Shown here piece after piece: positions 25,367 through 35,996 of a stretch of DNA of 64,000 nucleotides. Location: positions 35,594,362 to 35,658,361 of the forward strand of contig OW028579.1 in the NCBI GenBank assembly GCA_932294295.1. Reading direction: 5' to 3'. The position numbers and the translations under genes are program-made. The DNA comes from Alitta virens (lineage: Eukaryota; Annelida; Polychaeta; Phyllodocida; Nereididae). Position 1 is the stretch's first letter. Each line of letters opens with the position of its first letter. The notes under the pieces were generated by a model. The model made no database searches and was not told the DNA's origin. It saw only the letters and a program-made list of their open reading frames with translations.

Positions 25367-25600
25367 AACAATTCAATGTTGGCTTGATGTCCTTTGTACA
25401 TTATGTCAGATGGATGTTGTGCCAACATCTGGCCAAGCAGGGATACCATCTGGGACGAAATTTCAGACCCCAATATTATATACGTTTAATTGCAACTGTT
25501 ATGTAATCATGCACGCCATCCATGCCCATGATATCTGCATATCGGCCCAATGTTGGCAAGATACCAGCAATGTCAGCCCAACGTTGGCCCATTGCTGGCA
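25367..25600. repeat. Degenerate copy related to the MITE/34-bp minisatellite family
   Basis: Contains AATGTTGGCTTGATGTCC, ATCGGCCCAATGTTGGCAAG and CAACGTTGGCCCATTGCTGG, close to the 34-bp minisatellite unit but not in tandem. Confidence 0.5.
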
Positions 25601-26520
25601 TTAATCGAGAATAAGACCACCTCAATATTAAGAACAGCGAATATGGCACCATATATTGTCATAGGAAGACAGTAAGTGCTCGTGAAGAACTTTCAAATAT
25701 AGCTAACAAGATCTAGAATCAATTACCCGAAGCTATAACAAGCCAAATCTAGCCATACCAAGCTGGTGAGACCTATAGTGGCCAGCTGTACCGAAATCCA
25801 ACAATAGCACCAATGTGTCATGTGTTATGCAGATGCCCTTTGATTGAACACCCAGTGTTGATGTGGCTATGGGTTCTAATAAGAAGTTATTAGGATAATA
25901 ATAGATTTATATATTAATCATAATATCATGTACACTCATTAGAGCTTCCAATAGACAGCTATAGCTATAGCTAGGTCGTTTGGTTTGGTGACATGTAGCA
26001 TTGTGTTGAAGTAGAGGGCTAGCTCAGTATAGCTAAAAAAATTACTGGACATAACTTAGGAGTTGTACTGTATCTATGTATATGTGCTCATAGTACACAG
26101 CTTTGTTGTTATGAATGAGCTTCATTTCTATGCGTCATTTACAGTCATGCAAATTTAATGAAAGAGAATTTATCACCCAGACTGAGTGTAAAATGTAAAA
26201 CATTTATAATTGGCTGCGCTGTTGAAGTATGCTAGCTAACACACTGTAAAATTGGTCACAGAAAATATTAACTTATCTATGCCAAAAGCAAGGATCTCAG
26301 CACCTTTGTACCTCACTAATAAGACCACCCTTAAGCTGATATGCAGTGAGGTTGCCTTAAATTGACGTTAAATAAAACATGGCAATATTATATTTAAGGC
26401 CACAATCTGTGATCATGATATTTAGGTGATCTATGTTACATTCATTAATGTTTTGATATGATCATCAAAAAAATTAATATAGGCCTATCAAATGATTAAG
26501 TCACTTTGACATTAACATAC

Positions 26521-26580
26521 CTTACAGATTTGTAAGCAATGGTTTCTGCCCACAGAAGGTTGGCTACAAGGCCTGGCACA
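26521..26580 (-). CDS. ANOS1: Anosmin-1, Cys-rich region exon (20 residues)
   Basis: A 60-bp microexon between TTTCTTTCAG and GTATGT, phase 0 at both ends. It encodes CARPCSQPSVGRNHCLQICK. Four cysteines (1, 5, 15, 19) match the spacing of the human anosmin-1 segment [20 protein letters not shown]. It joins in frame to the exon at 32404-32481 and to the WAP exon at 16895-17099, across introns of 5.8 and 9.4 kb. The microexon is too short for ordinary ORF finding; splice signals and the cysteine pattern identify it. Confidence 0.8.
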
Positions 26581-27083
26581 CTGAAAGAAAACAATACAGG
26601 AATTAAATATGTTACATAGTAAAATAATGATGGCATTTACTGCAATTCAAGTCTTTAATGTATTTCAACAAGATTATTACCCTGAACTGATTCCTGTAAA
26701 ACAATAGTATAATTTCATTGCTATTACGATATGTGTATCTATTTCTAAGTAACAATATCTTTGCAATGGGGATTATTTCCAATATCAGAAATGGTTAAGA
26801 TTTTCTTAAGAGTATTTTCTATAATCCCTCAATGTTTGAGAATTCGAATTTTTCTCCCTATTCTATTTTTATCAGCAATTTAATGCAAATTAGATTCCAT
26901 TCCCTTGACAGCTCTCATATTTAAAGTTCCTTTAAGTTGCAAGAATTTAATGCAATATAACAATATTATTTCTGCTATGATCACCTCCATACCAGACGTT
27001 ATGCAATCTTTCATATACATTTCAGGATTTGTTATTAGTTGCTTGGTTGCTTGCATGGCTGCTGACTTGCTTACTTAGTTGAT

Positions 27084-27115
27084 TGCATGCTTGCTTGCTT
27101 GCTTGCTTGCTTGCA
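27084..27115. repeat. (TTGC)n microsatellite
   Basis: TTGCTTGCTTGC run. Confidence 0.9.
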
Positions 27116-27139
27116 CGTCTTGTATGCTCACAATGATGA

Positions 27140-27370
27140 TTGGTTGCATATGAATTTGCACGTCTAAATATGATTATTGAATGGTATACTATTTATTCAT
27201 TGTTATTTTTAACTCTGTTATATTATACTTTTTTTTCATTTTCTTTTAATTTTTTATTTTATTTTTTTACTATTTTGAGTTATTTTGTAACGGGGTCATT
27301 GTTGAAAAAGAGCATCAGCTCAAAATGTTTCTTCCCTGTATAAATATATTTTATGAACAAATAAATAAAT
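27140..27370 (+). repeat. Possible LINE 3' end
   Basis: A T-rich stretch is followed by AACGGGGTCATTGTTG, CTGTATAAATATATTTTATG and a short AATAAATAAATA tail. This resembles the 3' UTR of CR1/L2-type retroposons. No reverse-transcriptase sequence is attached. Confidence 0.4.
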
Positions 27371-27799
27371 ACTATTCTATATTTCTATCGTTTCCAGAAC
27401 CTTGATAAAAAATAACTTTCCTTTATCTGCAGCAAAAATGTGGTGATATACCCGGGTACTTCAATCATATGATATAAAAACATTTCATGTAACATTAAGT
27501 TTCTTTTTTCATGTGTTATCATATATCACTATGATATTCAATATAAAACCCTTCAGGCGAATTTCGCAGCTCTTCAGGGTTAAAATGAAATTTCCATATC
27601 ATATTACACCATTACCCGATGTGTGGGTTTTGCCACATGCCTTGGCATAGACTATAAAGCACTGCGTTTCAGCGCATCAAGGAAAGAATTAGCTCATCCA
27701 TAACTATAGTGGATGATGAGGAGTCCAACATAGAGGTTTGTGGGATGAGAAAAAATAATTTTCCGCATGGAGTGATATAGGAAAACCAGAGGAGCCCAT

Positions 27800-27863
27800 G
27801 ATCTGTTTTGACAGATCAGACGAGGTGGGTGCACCCTCTGAGTCTGATCTGTCAAAACAGATC
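27800..27863. other. Four-armed palindrome
   Basis: Arms 27800-27821 and 27842-27863 are perfect 22-bp reverse complements around a 20-bp centre that itself contains GGGTGCACCC. Each arm is also a small hairpin (GATCTGT-TTTG-ACAGATC). Confidence 0.9.
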
Positions 27864-29106
27864 TGGGACGAGTGTTGTTTTTCTTTTATTCCTCAATTAA
27901 TTTTGAGCTTTGAGGAACTTTTAATTTTTTAAATCAGATGAAATAAATAAAATGTATGACATCCGTGAATTTTTGTCCGATTTTCAAAATTTAAAGTTTA
28001 TTATATAAATAATATACTGTTATCATATTAAGTTTGTATAATCTGTGACGTCAACTGTAGTCACGCCGGCACTATTTCGGCCATAAACATTTCGTCCTTA
28101 TTTGGACATGGTAACGTATTGGGCTTCCTTTTATGGGCAAGGGAATGTACGAACGTCATTCTGTGTGATATGAAAAGCAGATCACCCAGCCCGTATCACC
28201 CGCTATTTCACGTGTGATAATTCTGCAATTAGGGAATAATGATGATTTAAATCAGCTCAACTCACTTAAATTAAGTCAACCTTGTTATCATAACACAATC
28301 AAATTAAGTTGAATTTCTAATAGGCCTTAATTGTAATCAGCTGACTTGACTTAATCATCCTGCTGCAGCACCGTTGCATGCTCTAATTTAATTGAGCTAA
28401 TTCAACTTGACCGAGCTTAGAGCATGAAGTGATAGTTGGCAGTGTAGTTCAGTCTAATTTGTAAAAGATTGAACGTAAAACATGAGTTGCACTGTACATA
28501 TGAGAATTATATGTTGCAGGGAGACTTATTGTTTCCTGCACTATTTTTCTGCATTTTTTACTTTCCATTCTATGCAGTTTGCAACATATCTCTTGCTACC
28601 AAAGTGGCCATCTCTCTTAACAAAGATTTTCCTGGCCACAAGAGCACAAAAAGGCTGAAAGAATAGTAAGAGAGCTAAAAGAACAGCTCAAAGGATAGCT
28701 GAAAGAATAGGTTTTTTTCTAGCTCACACACAAGTATCACTAATGGCTGTATAGGATTCTTACCATGCAACTGTACTCAAGGAAAGAGACCATTATGCCA
28801 TTGCACACCTGTGTGAGAGAGTGGCATTCTCCAGATATGCTGAGGGAGATACATGGTGCAGTACATGATATGAGCATCTTTTGATCTACTTCAGGAACAC
28901 AGAAACTTTTCCTTTAAAATGATTAACATCTTCTGGCTTTTATCATTGAACATTTCAGTGTTGCAAGCTAATGAGAATTGGTTGAAACTTTTAACATAAT
29001 AGTGAGCCACCCTGTAAGGTCTAGGGTTCAAGGTATACATATTACTATACTATGGTAGGGTACTAATAATGTGTTATCAAAATGTCTCAATGCTACTTGA
29101 TCAAAA

Positions 29107-29364
29107 GCTCAGTCAGGTTACAGGACCGCTGCCAGAGGCAGGCATAATGATGAAATGAAAGACTTGGGGTCCACACCATGTTTTACATTTACACCATGGG
29201 TGGGTCTTTTACTTGCCTCATTGTAGACACTGAGAACAAGGCACCTCCTGCTGGGAAGTATCTCACAGAGAGTACCCAGGCCAGGGATTGAACCCAGGAC
29301 CTTCAGCAGACCTGGCCAATATAGAATTGGCAGATGGTTCAACTGCTAGGCCACCTTGCTACAC
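29107..29364 (-). mobile_element. SINE family B, near full-length
   Basis: On the minus strand: box A AAGGTGGCCTAGCAGTTG, box B GGGTTCAATCCCTGG. The body follows with CTCAGTGTCTACAATGAGGC, CACCCATGGTGTAAATG and CATTATGCCTGCCTCTGG, ending CTGACTGAGCTT. This copy best defines family B. Confidence 0.88.
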
Positions 29365-30329
29365 ATTAGATCGCCTAGAATGCACATTTTAACATGTAAT
29401 TGTGGATTTATTATTAGCATTCTATCATTATAATCGTTTAAGTGAATAAATATCAGTTTTTGGTTATGATCATTGCTGGAAATTATTTCTACCCCATCAA
29501 CGTAGTAAGATAAATTGTGATCTTGAAATAATGTAATAATTGCAATCTGCCTTCATTAGGTTTGTTACAGAAGTATTCTTTGTTGCTGAAGGGCATATTG
29601 CTCTTTCGTGAATTTTTCTGCATGTTCGTGATGACATGTGCCCTTCTGTTCAAGCCAGGAAACATCTGATTAAATTACATGTTTTAAACATTTCCTAAAG
29701 ATGACAAAAAATAACCCACACAAAAATGAATAAAAAAAATAGAAAGAAAACTCAGGCAAGAAACAGAAAGATTTGCAGGAGGAAAAGATTGCATGAAATA
29801 AGAGTTGGAAAGCTTACTACAAACGCCTGTCCTTGATTGTTGTAAAAACTCCAGCATGACACAAGAGTAGCGAAGGCCCATGCAGCATTGAAAGAAATCC
29901 TTACGAATTGAATCGTCTTAGAATGACAGATAAGGCCCTCAAGCTGTTCTGATAAAACCAGAATCCACCCTATTGTCTCCTATTATAACATATTTCCATC
30001 CCATTTCGTTAATTAATCTGTCAAATTCAATGACTAATGGCTCCTCCTATTGTTTCCGTCCGAAAACAATCTTACTTAAATCACAATAACAATTAAGCTC
30101 CCTCCAGTAATGTTTTTCTCTAATTATAATTTCGCTCCTTTGACAGGCGTTAGAAATGCAAATTCTGATCCGCAGAGATTTAGTTTATCATCAGCATTAC
30201 GTAATAAAATGGCAATATAGTATTTTATTGGATAGTTGTTGATATAACCACAATTGATGAGAGTCAGTAAACTAGAACGTAGCTTCCATGATGATCATGT
30301 AATTATTGGTTTGAGGACTACAGTTTAGC

Positions 30330-30393
30330 TCATCTGCTTGAGATCTGAACCCAAACTCACGATGAAACCAGGCAAATGGTGTAACCACTAAGC
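30330..30393 (-). repeat. tRNA-like SINE head fragment
   Basis: Minus strand: GGCTTAGTGGTTACACC (box A) and GGGTTCAGATC (box B). Confidence 0.45.
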
Positions 30394-30552
30394 CTTTTAT
30401 AACTTCATGTTATGAAGTTATGTGAAAAAGTGATGTGAAAAAGCAGGCTTATTAATGAGTTTAAATAGAAAAACAAATATATTTATGAAATTTCGTTTCA
30501 GGTGACTTAAAGTTTCATTTAAGGCCAAGGTACATTTGTTGATTAACTATGT

Positions 30553-30606
30553 CACCATGAGACTTTAACCTGTCATCTTATCATTACATCTGCCTCCATC
30601 AGGCTG
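30553..30606 (+). repeat. SINE family B 3' fragment
   Basis: CATCTTATCATTACATCTGCCTCCATCAGGCTGG matches the family B 3' region. Confidence 0.6.
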
Positions 30607-31344
30607 GTATGTACGCTTGCTATCTCATTAACAATACACTGATATTGACTGACATAATACAATATTTAATAAAGAAATTGCGGAGTAAATAAAACTGAAA
30701 TACATCAGTGACATCATTCATATCTAAACTGCATTCGGCATAATTGCAATTTGCAGCCCCAACCCAAACAGAATATTCCTTCATTCTATTAATCTTGGGA
30801 CATGGAATTCTATTCGATTCATTAGAAGGCCCAGCAGGTTCTTGTCCTGTGTTTTTATTATTTCTGTCAAAAACACGTGGAAACAGAAGCAATCCTAGAG
30901 GTACCCCAAAGCAAAATTGGACAAATCTCTTGAAACCTTCTGCTTGAAATCTGATTAAGCCATCAAGAGAAAGATTAAGCTTCGTCTGCCTAACAGGTGC
31001 AGGGGACACTCTCTTTTACTCTATGGAGTGCACACGGAGTGCACAATTGGACAGCTGAGTCTCTGTTGCATTCACTCATTATCTAATGGTTGTGCATGTG
31101 TCCTTGTGTAACCCCTGTTCCGTGAATAACATCATTAATTGCTATTATACTAATATTTGCATAAATTCCTAAACATCAGTACAGAATGAAAATATTCAAC
31201 AATTTTCAATAGTTTGACTTATTAGATTTAATCATGGAGCTATGATGTAATTATGTTGACAAGCAGCTAGAGGGTAAAGTGCTTTTAATAATCTGCTAGT
31301 TTTAATGATTCTAATCATTCACGCATGGATTGTGTCTCAATTCT

Positions 31345-31557
31345 GATGGCCAGAAGCTCAGTCGGCTTGCAAGATGCCAGAGGCAGACACAATGATGAGA
31401 TGACATGGCATGGGGCCCACACCATACTACAATATTTACCTCTTGGGTGGGGTATTTTACTTGCCTATGCATAGACATCAAGGACAAGGCACCACTAATT
31501 CAACTTCTTATTAGGCGAGACATGATCGAAGAGATCAGGGAATCAACCAGGAAGATG

Positions 31558-31558
<1 letters not shown>
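31345..31558 (-). mobile_element. SINE family B copy, diverged
   Basis: AAGCTCAGTCGGCTTGC, GCCAGAGGCAGACACAATG and GGGGCCCACACCATAC line up with 29107-29364. The tRNA end is degenerate (ATCAGGGAATCAACC), and a (GATA)n tract starts at 31556. Confidence 0.8.

Positions 31559-31605
<47 letters not shown>
31556..31605. repeat. (GATA)n microsatellite between two SINE-B copies
   Basis: About 12 GATA units directly between two same-strand SINE-B copies. Confidence 0.95.
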
Positions 31606-31606
<1 letters not shown>

Positions 31607-31611
31607 GGTTG

Positions 31612-31845
31612 CTTGATGAGGTGAGGGAGAGGAAGAGTCCACCCATGTTACACATTTACCCCATGGGTGGGATCTTTTACTTGCCTCAGCATAGACACTG
31701 AATACAAGGTACTACCAATTTAACATCTCATCCAATCGACATCCAGCTGAGATGTTACTCATGAAGGGTGTCCGAGCCTGGGATTGAACCCGGGTCCTTC
31801 AGAGGAGCAGGCGAGTGTTTTACCACTAGACAATCCAGGTACATG
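31612..31845 (-). mobile_element. SINE family B copy, second in tandem
   Basis: Minus strand box B GGGTTCAATCCCAGG and box-A-like TTGTCTAGTGGTAAAAC. The body has CAGTGTCTATGCTGAGGC and CCCATGGGGTAAATG. The family's 3' end is lost at the GATA tract. Confidence 0.85.
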
Positions 31846-32403
31846 TGCAACATAGCATGACTCCACCTTCATCTCTCATTACCAACCCCTGTGAGTGTCA
31901 AGAACTTGCTTCAGAGGGCTGCAGTGCTGCTGCACTACATGGCCAATTGTGCCACGTGGATTTTCCATGCATTTGGATAAAAGTATGGAAAACGCACGGT
32001 TTTTGCCTTATTATAATTACCTAAAAATCATGCGTTTATCCTTCTCATGGAAAGGTGATTTTTTACGCAGAAATTAGTTTATTAATCCTGTAAATAGTAT
32101 ATTTTTCTCCATATTTTTTTAACATGTACTTGCATATAACATTTATAAAAAGTTAAGTTAAACATGACTTTAATAAACTGTGGTCGACTAACCTGTTAAA
32201 TACACAAATTAATTGGTATGTGGGTTAATAATACCTAATAGGTTAGCACTTCATAACATTTAAGCCAAAATGACAATACATGTCTGTAGTCTGAACTCAA
32301 ACCATGCCATAATTAGGTAAGTGGCTCAAAATGGCATAAACTGTTGTAAAAATCCTATTGTAAACTATATACACAATTTGTGTTAGAAGCAAAATATACT
32401 CAC

Positions 32404-32481
32404 AGCAGCACAACTCTTTTCCTGGAAACATTTGTCAAACGTCACCTGGTTGTTTCTTTCGCCACTGGGACCCCCGAGTTG
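32404..32481 (-). CDS. ANOS1: Anosmin-1, N-terminal Cys-rich region exon (first recognised exon)
   Basis: This 78-bp exon is open only in phase 0 (26 residues, starting QLGGPSGERN and ending EKSCAA). A polypyrimidine tract and TTTCAG precede it and GTGAGT follows it. Its two cysteines (residues 18 and 24), read with the CARPC start of the next exon, fit the anosmin-1 Cys-rich pattern of C-x5-C-x2-C-x3-C; the human protein has WCQNHKQCSKCLEPC at this place. Anosmin-1 is a secreted, extracellular-matrix and heparan-sulfate-associated glycoprotein, known in vertebrates for GnRH neuron migration and FGF signalling. The exon is internal: signal peptide and start codon must lie further upstream and were not found. 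Alone it would be unrecognisable; confidence comes from phase agreement with the exon at 26521-26580. Confidence 0.7.
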
Positions 32482-32640
32482 CTGAAAAAAGAAACGGACA
32501 AAATCCATCAGTCTCACAATGCTGTTTGGCATCATGCACTTGCAACAATGGATATTTAGAATGTATGAAAATTGAAGAAATTAACGAATCTTTGTTTTAT
32601 GATGTGTTAAATGAATGGGAGTCAATCAAATAAGGAATTT

Positions 32641-32985
32641 CGTAGTAGTAGTAGTAGTAGGTAAGTGGTAGAAGGTAAGTAGCAGTAGGTGAGTAGTAGT
32701 AGGTAAGTAGTAGTAGGGTAAGTAGTACAATGACAATGACAATGACACAGTTTTTATTGGCTCCTAAATAGCACATAACAGTAATTACATATTATACAAA
32801 TTTAATTTTCTCTTAGAGTGGAGCAAGGAGACTCCCTCTAAGGCAATAAGTTTGCCGCTGTCGAGGGAGCCATCTAGTAGCAGGTAAGTAGTAGTAGGTA
32901 AGATGCAGGAGGTAAGTTGTAGTAGGTAAGTAGTAGTAGGTAAGTAGTAGTCATAGTAGCAGTAGTAGTTGCTGTAGGTAAGTAG
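32641..32985. repeat. GTAGTAGTAGGTAA array interrupted by a LINE-like insert
   Basis: Imperfect TAGTAGTAGGTAAG units occupy 32641-32726 and 32877-32985. The gap is filled by the insert described at 32727-32873. Confidence 0.85.
32727..32873 (-). mobile_element. LINE-like 3' end inserted in the GTA array
   Basis: Minus strand: TCGACAGCGGCAAACTTATT, then AGCCAATAAAAACTG and an ATTGTCATTGTCATTGT tail. A short tandem tail at the 3' end is typical of RTE/CR1-like retroposons. Part of it resembles 1665-1705. Confidence 0.5.
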
Positions 32986-35691
32986 CAGCAGCAGCTTCAA
33001 AATGTTGTAACTATCCGTGAAATAATTAAATTGCACCTGGCCATGATAGCTACTAACTACAATTCCATTTTCTTTGTCATTCAGCATTTGTCCCTTTAAA
33101 TACATCATCAACCTTCAAACTCAATAAATTAGCATTTCCTAGATATTTCAAAAGTCATCATTCAGTAGTTGCTAAGTCATCATTGAGATGTCCTCTGCAA
33201 ATCTACTATTTCATACAACAATGGTTATGGATTTTTCTTTGACATTATGGAAATTTGTGTTTTGCCGTACATGTACAAACACAGTGGGGGTTGAATGTTG
33301 ATGACACAAGTCAATGATGGTATTTGCCCTCATGAATATTCAATGGGGTAATTATAGTATCAATAACCAATAGGAAATCCATATGGAACAGCATGATCAC
33401 CATAATGATACCCCACTTAGTGAGATGATGTCGGACTCACAGGAGACTTCAATACAATTCCATCAAATCCTGAGCAATTACGGAACATCAGAGAAACACT
33501 CTTGCAACACTGCTGATAGTAATGATGTGCTTTCGATTTTTGATTCTGATCCAGTCCAGTCCTGTGATGTTTTTTTTTTTTGCACATCAAATATTTAATT
33601 TGGCAGATGTAGTTGAAACACATTTTAAAGTTAGAGATTTAATTGCTCAAGGCAAATATAAAAGCATAACCTTTTCTCTAAAATCAATGCATAGACATTC
33701 TTTTTTGACAATTTCTTGGATAGAAATCTTATCAGTATACTATTCACTCCCCTAACTGATAAACAAATATCTGGATGCATTTTGTCCCGTTGTAATTTCT
33801 ACTGCTTCTCAAAACACATGGTCAATATATTGCCATGGCAAAGAGGATAGAAAATTAACATTGGGGAATAGCAAATAGTTGGTAATTGCCTTGTAGTCAA
33901 TTATTTATAATAACTGTCAAAAGTCAGGGTGATGGTTAAAGGTATCTTAGTTTGCACTGATTCTCCATACAGTAATTTGGCCAAACTGAACATTCATTTG
34001 GCTGACATTACAGCACTTCGTGTTAAGGCCACTTCACTGATGTGAAAACACGATTTCAGAAGCAATTACCTTACTAAAAAGATAGCTCATTCGTGAGATT
34101 GCTTTGACTTAAAACTATGAATGAGCTAAGCACAAAAGTTGTATAGCACAAAATAGATTTAATGGAAAGTTTCAATCAAAAATATTTTCCAGACCAACTT
34201 CTTATATGAACATTTAATAAACGGCTCATAGCATATTTTGATATGGAAAACACTTAAACAACTTTATAACAATCGCTGCATCACATGCAGTTCAAATTAC
34301 AACATGGATATTTTGCCACAACTGTCGCCCAGATCAATAAATGAATAAAATCTTTATCCCCCGAATTTCCAAAATGCTCCAAAAGCCCAAATATAATAAA
34401 ATTGGTGCTTCAAAGTGGCACGACGTTCATGTCAGCTAACAACCCCCTTCTGCACCCCCCCCCCCCCTCCCCCTAGGGTTATTCAAAATTCCCTCAAATG
34501 ATGGGGCGAATCTTTTAACCCCACCTCCAGGGAATTTAGCCATTCCACAATGTTTTTGCATTGGATACAATCAATATTTGTCTTGCATTAATCCATCTTT
34601 TTTGCAGAGGGTGTATGAGTAATGTCACCTGCTAGAAAGATGGATTAAAGCAAAAAATATGGCATGATATGAATCACCTTTGATTTAATGAAATTTGAAG
34701 CAAAAATGAATTGCAAATCATGCAATGCCAATCAGAATATTGGCCTACCCCTCTTTTTACCAAGATCGTTTTTTGCTATTTTTTTGTCGTTGTTGAAAAA
34801 GCATGACAAAAATTGTTTCCCATCCAAATTGTAAAAATCGAGAACTTTTCAAAATTATTTTGAGTGTGCACATATGTGTATCTACACTCATGGCTGCATA
34901 TATACACAATATGATGTATTTTTATTATCTTAAATTGCTGTAAATAAATTTAAGAAAACTATCTTCAAATTAATTAAGTCTGGCACTTCAAGTATACAAA
35001 TGTACTTGTATTAACAAATGTAGAAATTGCTTCTTAGTTTCCACTTAACTTTATTTCTGGGCAATTAGATTAATTATTGTTTAATGCTTGAAATCAACAT
35101 TTGGGAATCAATTCATACACCACGACATTGGACAGATGTACAGAAATTTACAGACACAATTTGCATTTAATTGTCAAATAGGAAAGATGTATAATGCATA
35201 TCAAATGTCAGAATAACCTTAAATATTCGCCTTTTTAGCGATGTCAGGAAAAGGCAATTTACAAAAATGTTCGTTTCTTTTTTTTTTATCTGTGAGTTTA
35301 CATTACAATTCCACACTCAGTCTCTCATCCCACTTAATCAATTCATTTTTTATGTTTACAGTTTTTCTTAAAATACATCATTCCAAGATTTATTTGAACT
35401 CTGTCCAAAAATCGTGGGCACAGCAATCAGGAATGCATTGTTTGGCACAAACTTGGAAATCAATCGGAATAAGTCAATATTTCTCATGGCTTTCTTTAGA
35501 AACACATTTCCCAGTCATTACTGCTGAGTAAACGCTGTCTTTCTATCCTTAAGTTTATTTAATTGAGCGCAGATTGGTTATCAAACATCATGCGCGGGAA
35601 TGGCGCCTCCAGTCAATGCTATCGACCCAGCTATGTCTAGGAATTTGGTTATCTGTGATGTTCATGTTGTAATGTTCAGTGATGATAATAG

Positions 35692-35910
35692 ATAGTGGAG
35701 GAGGCGGAGGAGGAAGAAGAAGAGGAGGAAAAGGAGGAAGAGGAGGAAGAGGAGGAAGTGGAGGAAGATGAGAAGGAGGAGGGGATGAGGGGAAGGAAGA
35801 GGAGGTAGAGGAGGAGGAAGAGGAGGATGAAGAGGAGGAGGAAGAGGAGGATGAAGAGGAGGAGGAAGAGGAGGAGGAAGAAGAGGAGGAGGAAAAGTAG
35901 GAGGAGGTGT
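35692..35910. repeat. (GGA)n/(GGAAGA)n purine tract
   Basis: About 220 bp of nearly pure G/A on the plus strand. Poly-Ser and Pro-Leu frames on the minus strand are artefacts. Confidence 0.95.
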
Positions 35911-35944
35911 TTCTTTCACAAAGACAGAGCCAACACAAACAGGG

Positions 35945-35996
35945 AATGCTTCACAATCATTACGTCTGCCTCTTGATGCTGGTCATATAAGCTGAC
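35945..35996 (+). repeat. SINE family B 3' fragment
   Basis: CACAATCATTACGTCTGCC, CTGGTCATATAAGCTGAC. Confidence 0.65.

Larger units (their letters stand above)
17100..26520 (-). other. ANOS1: Anosmin-1 intron before the WAP exon (9.4 kb)
   Basis: Holds SINE-A and SINE-B copies, the piggyBac-like MITE, the 115-bp MITE, (CTGY)n, (GATA)n and (GTA)n arrays and A/T-rich unique sequence. From 17300 to 18700 I see nothing beyond A-rich tracts (near 17735-17790). No splice-supported exon was found. Confidence 0.8.
26581..32403 (-). other. ANOS1: Anosmin-1 intron inside the Cys-rich box (5.8 kb)
   Basis: Contains a LINE-like 3' end, a four-armed palindrome (27800-27863), SINE-B copies and (GATA)n. 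Between 28220 and 28430 several ATTAAGT/ACTTAAT motifs alternate in both orientations. No splice-supported exon was found. Confidence 0.75.

Noticed and set aside
30620..31009. 129-residue minus-strand open frame
   Set aside because: No recognisable motif, splice context or homologue known to me; coding status cannot be supported.
35588..35938. Poly-Ser and Pro-Leu frames on the minus strand
   Set aside because: Purine (GGA)n tract; all frames look similar.
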